DNA of 64,000 nt from Mycolicibacterium flavescens. Its GTDB lineage: Bacteria > Actinomycetota > Actinomycetes > Mycobacteriales > Mycobacteriaceae. Below, in pieces: positions 49,740 to 58,727 of this stretch (position 1 is the stretch's first letter; each line of letters opens with the position of its first letter). A program made the translations under genes and the position numbers. The notes below the pieces were generated by a model, which did not search any database, was not told the DNA's origin, and worked only from the letters and a program-made list of their open reading frames with translations. The DNA is taken from contig NZ_MIHA01000006.1 of the NCBI RefSeq assembly GCF_001722335.1, forward strand, positions 236,613 through 300,612, in the 5' to 3' direction.

Positions 49740-51422
49740 ATGACCGTTTCGCCCGCGACCGAGACCTACTACGACCTCGGCTCGTATCACCGGCCGACTG
49801 AGACGGCGTCACCGCAGGCGCAGGTCTGGTTCGACCGCGGGCTGGTGTGGTCGTACGCGTTCAACCACGAAGAGGCCATCCGGTGTTTCGACCGGGCGCT
49901 CGAACTCGACCCCGATCTGGCGATCGCCCGGTGGGGTGTGGCGTATGCGATCGGGCCGAACTACAACAAGGGCTGGGATGCGTTCGATCCCGTCGACGCG
50001 ACGGCGTCGCTGGCCCGGGCGCGAATGGAGTTGCAGCTGGCCGCAAGTGGTCGCGCGTCCGCGGTCGAACGCGGATTGATCGACGCACTGTCGGCCCGCT
50101 TCCCCACCGAGAACCCCGACGACACCGACGCGTTGAGCGCCGGCGGCGCCGCCTACGCCGATGCGATGTCCGCGCTCGCCCAGGCGTATCCCGACGACAT
50201 CGACGTGCAGGCGCTGGCCGCCGACGCGCTGGTCAACGTCACCGCATGGGCGTTGTGGGACACCAGAACCGGTGAACCCGCGCCCGGCTCACGGGTGGTG
50301 GCCGCCAAGCGGATCCTCGACGACGCACTGGCCACCGACACCGGCCGCAGCCACCCCGGCATCCTGCATCTGTACATCCACACGATGGAGATGTCGGCGA
50401 CCCCGCACGACGCGCTGCCCGTCGCGGATCTGTTGCGCGACCTGGTCCCCGACGCCGGGCATCTGCAGCACATGCCCAGCCACATCGACGTGTTGTGCGG
50501 CAACTACCGCGACTCGGTGGTGTCCAACCAGTCCGCGATCGTCGTCGACCGGCGCTTCGTCGAACACGAAGGGCCGCTGAACTTCTACTCCCTGTACCGG
50601 GCGCACAACCTGCACTTCGTCGTCTATTCGGCCATGTTCGAAGGCAATTCACGCGCGGCGTTCGCCGCCGCAGACGAACTGGCCGACCAGCTCAGCCCGG
50701 TACTGCTGGCGATCTCCTCGCCGCCGATGGCCGACTGGCTCGAGGCCTTCGTGTCGCTGCGCACCCATGTGCTGATCCGCTTCGGCCATTGGGACGACCT
50801 GATCGCCCAGCCCCTACCCGAGGACCGTGACCTGTACTGCAGCACGGTCGCCACCATCCACTACGGCCGCGGCGTCGCGCACGCCGCCAAGGGCAACCTG
50901 GAGCAGGCCCGCGCCGAACGCGAGGAGTTCATCGCGGCCCGTGCGCGCATCCCCGAGAGCCGGTACCTGTTCAACAACACCGTCAACGACATCCTGGCCA
51001 TCGCCGCCGAGATGCTCGACGGTGAAATCGCATACCGAGCAAGCCAGTTCGATGAGGCATTCGCGCACCTGCGGCGCGCCATCGAGCTCGACGACGACCT
51101 GCCCTACGACGAACCGTGGGGCTGGATGCAACCCACCCGGCACGCCTACGGGGCGCTGCTGCTCGAACAGGGCCGCGTGGAACAGGCCGCCGCCGTGTAC
51201 GCCGCCGACCTCGGGCTGGACCCGACACTGCCGCGGGCGTGCCAGCACCCGAACAACGTGTGGAGCCTGCACGGCTACCACGAATGCCTGCAACGGCTGG
51301 GCCGCGACGCGGAGGCCGCGATCATCGGTCAACAGCTCACGCTCGCCTCCGCGCGCGCCGATGTCCCCATCCTGGCGTCGTGCGCGTGCCGGTTGGAGGT
51401 GCGCGACGACTGCTGCGGCTGA
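49740..51422 (+). CDS. Tetratricopeptide-repeat protein
   Basis: A 560-aa soluble protein made largely of TPR-like helix pairs, for example NHEEAIRCFDRALELDPDLAIARW near residue 45 and a final set near 440-540. The middle carries conserved HLYIHTMEMS and HMPSHIDVLCGNY motifs. The His/Met-rich motifs are shared with a widespread family of large TPR proteins with no assigned function. The gene is monocistronic or leads the deaminase and GH13 genes 17 bp downstream. Confidence 0.78.
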   Translation: MTVSPATETYYDLGSYHRPTETASPQAQVWFDRGLVWSYAFNHEEAIRCFDRALELDPDLAIARWGVAYAIGPNYNKGWDAFDPVDATASLARARMELQLAASGRASAVERGLIDALSARFPTENPDDTDALSAGGAAYADAMSALAQAYPDDIDVQALAADALVNVTAWALWDTRTGEPAPGSRVVAAKRILDDALATDTGRSHPGILHLYIHTMEMSATPHDALPVADLLRDLVPDAGHLQHMPSHIDVLCGNYRDSVVSNQSAIVVDRRFVEHEGPLNFYSLYRAHNLHFVVYSAMFEGNSRAAFAAADELADQLSPVLLAISSPPMADWLEAFVSLRTHVLIRFGHWDDLIAQPLPEDRDLYCSTVATIHYGRGVAHAAKGNLEQARAEREEFIAARARIPESRYLFNNTVNDILAIAAEMLDGEIAYRASQFDEAFAHLRRAIELDDDLPYDEPWGWMQPTRHAYGALLLEQGRVEQAAAVYAADLGLDPTLPRACQHPNNVWSLHGYHECLQRLGRDAEAAIIGQQLTLASARADVPILASCACRLEVRDDCCG

Positions 51423-51439
51423 TCCGTAGACTTCGGACG

Positions 51440-51919
51440 ATGGCGCTGGACGATGACGACCTCGATCACCTCCGCCGCTGCGTGGAGCTGGCGCGCGAAG
51501 CGCTCGACGCCGGCGACGAACCCTTCGGCTCGGTCCTCGTCGCCGCCGACGGACGCACACTGTTCGAGGACCGAAACCGCGTCAAGGACGGCGACCACAC
51601 CCGCCACCCCGAGCTCGCGATCGCGGAGTGGGCAGTAGCTCATCTGAGCCCCGAAGAGCGTGCCCGCGCCACCGTGTACACCTCTGGCGAACACTGCCCG
51701 ATGTGCGCAGCCGGACACGCCTGGGTGGGTCTGGGCCGGATCGTCTACGCGGCGTCGTCGGCGCAGCTGACCCGGTGGCTGACCGAATGGGGCGCACCGC
51801 CGCCGCCGGTCGCGCCGCTGCCGATCCCGGTGGTCGCCCCGTCCGCAGAGGTGGACGGACCCGCCGACGAACTCACCGGCGCGATGAAAGACCTCTACGC
51901 CGCGAAGTTCCGCCCGTGA
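51440..51919 (+). CDS. Cytidine/deoxycytidylate deaminase-family enzyme (guanine deaminase-like)
   Basis: A 159-aa zinc deaminase. The zinc motifs are variants: HPELAIAEW in place of the usual HAE, and GEHCPMCAAG for the PCxxC box. ALDAGDEPFGSVLV is the typical substrate strand. The pattern resembles nucleoside or guanine deaminases of the tRNA adenosine deaminase branch. Pro replaces Ala between the zinc His and catalytic Glu, which related bacterial enzymes tolerate. It is coupled to the GH13 gene (GTGA overlap). Confidence 0.82.
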   Translation: MALDDDDLDHLRRCVELAREALDAGDEPFGSVLVAADGRTLFEDRNRVKDGDHTRHPELAIAEWAVAHLSPEERARATVYTSGEHCPMCAAGHAWVGLGRIVYAASSAQLTRWLTEWGAPPPPVAPLPIPVVAPSAEVDGPADELTGAMKDLYAAKFRP

Positions 51920-53199
51920 GCCGCACCGAACCCGGCTGGGTCCAACACGTCGTCTGGTGGCACATCTACCCGCTCGGCTTCGTCGGCGCCCACCCCGCCG
52001 ATCCCCCGCCCGCCCCGCAGGAACACCGGCTGCGGCGCGTCGTCGACTGGCTCGACCACGCCGTCACGCTGGGCGCCTCGGGTATCGCGCTGGGGCCGAT
52101 ATTCGCCTCGCGCACCCACGGATACGACACCACCGACCACTACGCGATCGATCCGCGCCTCGGCGACGGCGACGACTTCGACGCGTTGGTCGACGAGGCG
52201 CACCGTCGCGGACTGCGCGTGCTGCTCGACGGGGTGTTCAACCACGTCGGCACCGACTTCGGCGAGAAAGCCTTCCTGCGCAGGCGAAACGACGGCTTCG
52301 ACACCTTCGAAGGCCACGGCGAGCTGATCGCGCTCGATCACGACAACCCGGCCGTCGTCGACTACGTCGTCGAGGTGATGACGCACTGGTTGGAGCGCGG
52401 CGCCGACGGCTGGCGACTCGACGCCGCCTACGCCGTCGCCGACAGCTTCTGGGCGCAGGTGCTGCCACGGGTACGCGAACGGTTCCCCGACGCCTACTTC
52501 CTGGCCGAGATCATCCACGGCGACTACTCGGCGCGGGTCCGGGCCGCCGGGTTCGACTCGGCGACCCAGTACGAACTGTGGAAGGCGGTGTGGAGCGGGC
52601 TCAACGACGGCAACTTTCACGAAATCGACTGGGCCCTGTTGCGGCACAACGACTTCCTGGACACCTTCGTGCCGATGACATTCGTCGGCAACCACGACGT
52701 CACCCGCATCGCCAGCCGGCTCGACGACGTCCGCCACCTCGAGCACGCGCTGGTGCTGCTGATGACGACCGGCGGCACGCCGAGCGTGTACGCCGGCGAC
52801 GAATTCGCCTATCGCGGCGTCAAAGAGGAGCGGTTCGGCGGCGACGACGCGGTGCGGCCGGAATTCGGGGCCCCGCCGGTGCCGGTCGACCCGCACGGCG
52901 CCGACGTGTTCCGGTTGCACCAGTTCCTGATCGGGCTGCGGCGACGGCACCCGTGGCTGCACACCGCGCGCACCACCGCGCTGCAGCTGACCAACCGCCA
53001 GTACGTCTACCGCTCGGCCGACGGTGAGCAGTCCCTGGTCGTCGCCCTCAATCTCGACGACACCGCGCTGCCGGTCGACTTCGCGGAACTCGGATTCGAC
53101 CGCGGCGAGCTGCTCGGCGGGTCCGGTGCGCCGCCCGCCGAGACCGCGCACTCGGCTGTGGTCGCGCCGCACGGCTGGCTGATCATCGCTCCGCGTTGA
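51916..53199 (+). CDS. GH13 alpha-amylase family glycosidase
   Basis: A 427-aa TIM-barrel glycoside hydrolase. Conserved regions are present: LDGVFNHVG (region I), ADGWRLDAAY with the nucleophile Asp (II), YFLAEIIHGD with the acid Glu (III) and FVGNHDVTRI with the third Asp (IV). A short C-terminal beta domain ends VVAPHGWLIIAPR. No signal peptide, so it acts in the cytosol on maltodextrin or trehalose-like glucans. The exact bond is unknown. The GTG overlaps the deaminase stop by 4 bp, and the end overlaps the DUF1810 gene by 17 bp. Confidence 0.88.
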   Translation: MSRTEPGWVQHVVWWHIYPLGFVGAHPADPPPAPQEHRLRRVVDWLDHAVTLGASGIALGPIFASRTHGYDTTDHYAIDPRLGDGDDFDALVDEAHRRGLRVLLDGVFNHVGTDFGEKAFLRRRNDGFDTFEGHGELIALDHDNPAVVDYVVEVMTHWLERGADGWRLDAAYAVADSFWAQVLPRVRERFPDAYFLAEIIHGDYSARVRAAGFDSATQYELWKAVWSGLNDGNFHEIDWALLRHNDFLDTFVPMTFVGNHDVTRIASRLDDVRHLEHALVLLMTTGGTPSVYAGDEFAYRGVKEERFGGDDAVRPEFGAPPVPVDPHGADVFRLHQFLIGLRRRHPWLHTARTTALQLTNRQYVYRSADGEQSLVVALNLDDTALPVDFAELGFDRGELLGGSGAPPAETAHSAVVAPHGWLIIAPR

Positions 53200-53647
53200 G
53201 CTTGTCGAGGGTCAGCGGGTCGGGTTCACCGCCGTAGTACTTGGCCAGCACCGCGTCGAACACCGCCCGCAGATCGGGGTCCCGGGCCGCACGGCTGAAC
53301 AGCGTCATCGATGACCGCACCTTGAGGTCGTCGGGCCGGCCGAATAAGTCCATGGCCGATGCCTGCGTGCTGCGGGCGACCACCTGCGCGCACTCCCGCA
53401 ACCTCGGGCCGAGCACGTCGTGGTCCAGGTAGGCCCGCGCTTCGGCGAGCGAGGAGATCCCGTACCGCTGCGCCATCGGGCTCGAACCCAACCCGCGGAG
53501 CTGCGGGAACACGTACCAGATCCAGTGGCTGCGTTTGCGTCCCGCGCGCAGTTCAGCCAGCACCCTGTCGTACACCGGGTTCTGCTCGACGACGAAACGG
53601 TTCAGGTCATAGGGGTCGTCGGAAGCTGACGATTTGTTCACAGCCAT
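53183..53647 (-). CDS. DUF1810 family protein
   Basis: A 154-aa all-helical protein of the DUF1810 family: DLNRFVVEQNPVYDRVLAELRAGRKRSHWIWYVFPQLRGLG, then YGISSLAEARAYLDHDVLGPRL and DDLKVRSSMTLF. Members are small, widely spread and of unknown function; relatives occur near ADP-ribosylation genes. It converges on the GH13 gene with a 17-bp overlap. Confidence 0.88.
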   Translation of the reverse strand: MAVNKSSASDDPYDLNRFVVEQNPVYDRVLAELRAGRKRSHWIWYVFPQLRGLGSSPMAQRYGISSLAEARAYLDHDVLGPRLRECAQVVARSTQASAMDLFGRPDDLKVRSSMTLFSRAARDPDLRAVFDAVLAKYYGGEPDPLTLDKLNAER

Positions 53648-53685
53648 CTCCCCTGCCAGTTTGGCAAGCTAGTCTTTGCATTTCA

Positions 53686-55854
53686 ATGACGACACCGACC
53701 GAGCCGGCCACGTCTACTCCGCCCGCTCCGAGAACCCGTGGCCTGCCGCGCCGCGTGCTGTCGCGGATCAGCATCCAGTCGAAGTTGCTGGTGATGTTGC
53801 TGCTGACCAGCATCCTGTCGGCGGCCGTCGTCGGCGCCGTCGGGTATCAGTCCGGCCGGTCCTCGCTGCGGGCAGCGGTGTTCGACGGGCTGACCGAGAT
53901 CCGGTCCGCTCAGGCCCGCCAGCTGGAGGCCACGTTCAACGACCTGCAGAATTCGCTGGTCATCTACTCCCGCGGTGCCACCAGCGTCGACGCCCTGCGC
54001 GCCTACAGCACCGGCTTCGATCAACTCGACGCGGCCGTGATCGACCCACGGCAATGGCAGACGGTCGTGGATTACTACCGCGACCGATTCCAGCGAGACG
54101 AGAAGCAGCAGAACGGTGCCACCCTTGATGTCAGGGCGCTGCTGCCCACGACCAACGCCCAGAAGTATTTACAGGCCAACTACACGGCGCGGTTCGACGA
54201 CTCGGGCAAGGCGATACGATCCGACGACGCCGGAGACGGAAGCGCGTGGTCGGCGGCCAACGCGCGCTACAACGACTTCTTCCGCGAGATCGTGCAGCGG
54301 TTCCAGTTCGAAGACGCACTGCTGCTCGATACCGAGGGCAACGTTGTCTACACCGCCTACAAGAACGTCGACCTCGGCACCAACATCCTGACCGGCCCCT
54401 ACCGGGAGGGCGACCTCAGCGACGCCTACGAGAAAGCCATGGGCGCCAACGCCGTGGACTACGTCGGAGTCACCGATTTCAGCGACTACCAACCTGCCGA
54501 CGAGCCTACCGCCTGGATGGTCTCGCCGGTGGCCGCCGACGGCCGGGTGGAAGGCGTTCTGGCGCTGCAGTTCCCGATCTCCAAAATCAACAAGTTGATG
54601 ACGGTCGACAGGCAGTGGGAGGCGGCCGGGATGGGCCGCACCGGCGAGACGTTCCTGGTCGGGCCCGACGACCTGATGCGTTCGGACTCCCGGCTGTTCC
54701 TGGAGGACCCCGAAAAGTACAGGCGCGACGTCGTCGAGGCCGGCACCCCGCCGAGCGTCGCCGACACCGCAATCCGGCAGCGAGGTACGACGCTCGTCCA
54801 ACCGGTCGCCACCGAGGCGACCGGACTGGCACAGCGCGGTGAGACCGGAACGCTCGTCGACCGCGACTACCTCGGCCAGGAGACACTGCAGGCGTACGCG
54901 CCGGTCAACCTGCCGGGACTGAACTGGTCGGTGATCGCCAAGATCGACACCACAGAGGCTTTCGCGCCGGTGTCGGCGTTCACCCGCACCCTGGTGCTGT
55001 CGACGACGGTCATCATCTTCGTGGTCTGCATCGCCGCGATGCTGCTGGCCCGGTTGTTCGTCCGACCGATCCGCCGGTTGGAGGCCGGCGCGCAACGGAT
55101 CAGCGGCGGCGATTACCGGATAAACCTGCCCGTGCAGTCCCGCGACGAGTTCGGTGACCTGACGGTGGCGTTCAACGACATGAGCCGCAACCTGGCCATC
55201 AAGGAGGATCTGCTCGCCGAGCAACGCCGCGAGAACGACCGACTGCTGCTGTCGCTGATGCCCGAACCCGTCGTGCAGCGCTACCGCGAGGGCGAGGAGA
55301 CCATCGCCCAGGACCACCAGGACGTCACGGTCATCTTCGCCGACATCGTCGGGCTCGACGAGCTGGTGGGCCAGCTGAGTTCCGATGAACTTCTGGCGAT
55401 CGTAAACAAGCTCACCCGCCAGTTTGACGCCGCCGCAGACAATCTCGGCGTCGAGCATGTCCGTACCCTGCACAACGGCTACCTCGCCAGCTGCGGCCTG
55501 AGCGTCCCGCGGCTGGACAACGTGCGACGCACGGTCGACTTCGCGATCGAGATGAAGCGGATCGTCGAGCGGTTCAACGCCGAGACCGGCGACAATCTGC
55601 AGCTGCGCGCCGGCATCGACTCCGGCACCGTCACCAGCGGTCTCGTCGGGCGGTCCACCCTGGCCTACGACATGTGGGGTGCCGCAGTGAATCTCGCCTA
55701 CCGGGTGCAGAGCGGTTCGCCGCAGCCCGGGGTGTACGTCACCACGCGGGTGTACGGCGTGACGCGCGACAGCCACAACTTCGAAGCGGCGGGTTCGCTC
55801 ACCGTCGACGGCGACGAGCAGCCGATCTGGCGGCTCGCAGAAGGCCAACCGTGA
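53686..55854 (+). CDS. Receptor-type class III nucleotide cyclase (Rv2435c-like), metal site altered
   Basis: A 722-aa membrane sensor. TM1 is at about 33-53, an extracellular Cache-like domain spans about 60-425, TM2 about 430-452, HAMP about 455-510 and a cyclase domain 546-722. The first metal Asp (FADIVG, Asp553), YDMWG Asp662 and the transition-state Asn669/Arg673 are kept. The segment normally reading KTIGD is RTLHN: the second metal Asp is Asn597, and the purine-selecting Lys is Arg593. Activity may be lost or altered. Layout and its coupled MscS gene match Rv2435c/Rv2434c. Confidence 0.9.
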   Translation: MTTPTEPATSTPPAPRTRGLPRRVLSRISIQSKLLVMLLLTSILSAAVVGAVGYQSGRSSLRAAVFDGLTEIRSAQARQLEATFNDLQNSLVIYSRGATSVDALRAYSTGFDQLDAAVIDPRQWQTVVDYYRDRFQRDEKQQNGATLDVRALLPTTNAQKYLQANYTARFDDSGKAIRSDDAGDGSAWSAANARYNDFFREIVQRFQFEDALLLDTEGNVVYTAYKNVDLGTNILTGPYREGDLSDAYEKAMGANAVDYVGVTDFSDYQPADEPTAWMVSPVAADGRVEGVLALQFPISKINKLMTVDRQWEAAGMGRTGETFLVGPDDLMRSDSRLFLEDPEKYRRDVVEAGTPPSVADTAIRQRGTTLVQPVATEATGLAQRGETGTLVDRDYLGQETLQAYAPVNLPGLNWSVIAKIDTTEAFAPVSAFTRTLVLSTTVIIFVVCIAAMLLARLFVRPIRRLEAGAQRISGGDYRINLPVQSRDEFGDLTVAFNDMSRNLAIKEDLLAEQRRENDRLLLSLMPEPVVQRYREGEETIAQDHQDVTVIFADIVGLDELVGQLSSDELLAIVNKLTRQFDAAADNLGVEHVRTLHNGYLASCGLSVPRLDNVRRTVDFAIEMKRIVERFNAETGDNLQLRAGIDSGTVTSGLVGRSTLAYDMWGAAVNLAYRVQSGSPQPGVYVTTRVYGVTRDSHNFEAAGSLTVDGDEQPIWRLAEGQP

Positions 55855-57251
55855 CGACGATCGTCGACGCGCCCTGGTTCTACTGGGCGGTGGGGGTGGC
55901 GGTCGGTCTACCGGTCTGTCTGGTCACCCTCACCGAACTGCACAACGCGCTGCTGCGCCGCGACAGCGTCCTGGCCCGACCCGTCCACCTGGTCCGCAAC
56001 TACATCCTGCCTCTGGGCGCGCTGCTGATCCTGCTGGTTCAGGGCATGCAGATCTCCGGCGAGACGACGCCGGTGCGCATCGTGGCGACCGTGTTCGGGT
56101 TCGTGGTCCTGGTGCTGCTGCTCTCGGGTCTGAACGCCACCCTGTTCCAGGGCGCACCGGAAGGCACCTGGCGCAAGCGGATTCCCTCGATCTTCCTCGA
56201 TGTGGCCCGCTTCGTGCTGATCGCGCTCGGCGTCGGACTGATCTTCGCCTACATCTGGGGCGCCAACGTCGGCGGGCTGTTCGCCGCGCTCGGGGTCTCC
56301 TCGATCGTCCTCGGCCTGGCGCTGCAGAACTCGGTGGGCCAGATCATCTCCGGGCTTCTGGTCCTTTTCGAGCAGCCGTTTCAGCTCGGCGACTGGCTCG
56401 AGACGCCTTCGGGCAGCGGTAAGGTCGTCGAGGTCAACTGGCGCGCAACGCATATCGACACCGGCGGCGGCATGCTGATCATGCCGAACTCGGTCTTGGC
56501 CGCCGCGTCCTTCACCAACTTCAGCCGGCCTCCGAGCACGCATTCGCTGTCGGTGGACACGGTGTTCGCCGTCGACGACCCGCCCGACGACGTCATCAGG
56601 ATGCTCAACCGCGTCGCCGCCATGCTGCCGCAGTTGCGTGCGGGATCGGCCCCCGGCAGTGTGCATCTGGGCGCAGTGCGCTACAGCACGTCGATCCCGT
56701 TGGCGTCGCCCGCCGACGACTACTCGGCGAAAACGCAGTTCCTGCGCTGGGTCTGGTACGCGTCACGGCGCGCAGGATTGCACCTCGACGAGGCTGAGGA
56801 CGAGTTCGAAACCTCAGAGCGGCTGCAGACATCGCTGCGGATCATCGCGCCGACCCTGCGGCTGAACAGGGCCGAGCAGGAGGCCCTGCTCCCCTACGCC
56901 CGGCTCGCCCGCTACGGCACCGGTGAGTATCTGCAGTACGCCGGAGACGTACCCAGGCGGATGATCTTCATCGTCAACGGCTGTGTGAGCCTGGTGGCCG
57001 CTGCGTCGGACGGTGTCCACATCCCCATCCGTACGCTCGAGGCCGGCGACTTCCTCGGCCAGACCGCCCTGACCCGGGAGCCGGTGCCCGCGTCGGCGTT
57101 CGCGCTCGACGAAGTGACAGTGCTGCTGATCAAACGCGACCACATTGAGGAGCTGACCGCGCGAAAGCCCGTGCTGCTGCAGGACTTCGGACATGCGATC
57201 GAGGAGCGTCGCGCCAGCGTCCAACGTGCCCTCGCCGCCGCCGGGGAGTAG
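55851..57251 (+). CDS. MscS mechanosensitive channel with cyclic-nucleotide-binding-like domain (Rv2434c-like)
   Basis: A 466-aa membrane protein. Four or five helices (about 8-180) precede the MscS pore and beta domain (GVSSIVLGLALQNSVGQIISGLLVLFEQPFQLGDWLE, about 150-200). Residues about 355-466 read as a cyclic nucleotide-binding fold (GEYLQYAGDVPRRMIFIVNGCVSLV). The phosphate-binding cassette is GQTALTREPVPASA: Glu is Gln and the usual Arg is absent, so ligand binding is doubtful. The GTG overlaps the cyclase stop by 4 bp, indicating a functional pair. Confidence 0.88.
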   Translation: MTTIVDAPWFYWAVGVAVGLPVCLVTLTELHNALLRRDSVLARPVHLVRNYILPLGALLILLVQGMQISGETTPVRIVATVFGFVVLVLLLSGLNATLFQGAPEGTWRKRIPSIFLDVARFVLIALGVGLIFAYIWGANVGGLFAALGVSSIVLGLALQNSVGQIISGLLVLFEQPFQLGDWLETPSGSGKVVEVNWRATHIDTGGGMLIMPNSVLAAASFTNFSRPPSTHSLSVDTVFAVDDPPDDVIRMLNRVAAMLPQLRAGSAPGSVHLGAVRYSTSIPLASPADDYSAKTQFLRWVWYASRRAGLHLDEAEDEFETSERLQTSLRIIAPTLRLNRAEQEALLPYARLARYGTGEYLQYAGDVPRRMIFIVNGCVSLVAAASDGVHIPIRTLEAGDFLGQTALTREPVPASAFALDEVTVLLIKRDHIEELTARKPVLLQDFGHAIEERRASVQRALAAAGE

Positions 57252-57433
57252 GGCACGAGTTTGCTCCGGTGCTGATCACTACTAAGCGGGAACAAATGGT
57301 AACGGGCCAGTGACGACGCAAACGCCGTGGTCAGCAGTCGCAGGAGTCACGCCATTCACACCGGTAACACGCGGTTCCGAGCCCGGGTGAGTCCGCCCTG
57401 AGTCGGAATCGTTAGCCAACCGCGATCTCGTAA

Positions 57434-58543
<1,110 letters not shown>

Positions 58544-58567
58544 GGTCCAACACGATCCACCCACAAC

Positions 58568-58604
58568 AGGGAGCCTGCCGTAACCCCCGAACGGCAGGCT
58601 CCCT
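58568..58604 (+). terminator. Strong stem-loop terminator after fbpC
   Basis: AGGGAGCCTGCCGT and its exact complement form a 14-bp stem with a 9-nt loop, 25 bp after the fbpC stop. There is no T run after it, as is common in mycobacteria. Confidence 0.85.
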
Positions 58605-58669
58605 GCCATGTCCGGACCGTTTCGCCGAGCGAGAACGTGTGGTTTCGGCGGTGGGGGCGGCCGCCGGCG

Positions 58670-58696
58670 GGGAACAAATCCGGCCCTCCCAGGGTT
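58670..58696 (+). promoter_or_regulatory. ECF-type (SigH/SigE-like) promoter of lon
   Basis: GGGAACA (58670-58676), 17 nt, then GTT (58694-58696) fits the GGAAC-N-GTT pattern of mycobacterial stress sigma factors SigH and SigE. Confidence 0.6.
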
Positions 58697-58714
58697 GAGC
58701 GCATCAGACTCAAA
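58694..58714. promoter_or_regulatory. HAIR-like element (HspR operator candidate)
   Basis: GTTGAGC-N7-ACTCAAA matches the HspR consensus CTTGAGT-N7-ACTCAAG at 11 of 14 positions, with perfect TTGAG/CTCAA arms. It covers the predicted -10 and start point of lon. Confidence 0.65.
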
Positions 58715-58727
58715 CTTTGGAGGATTG

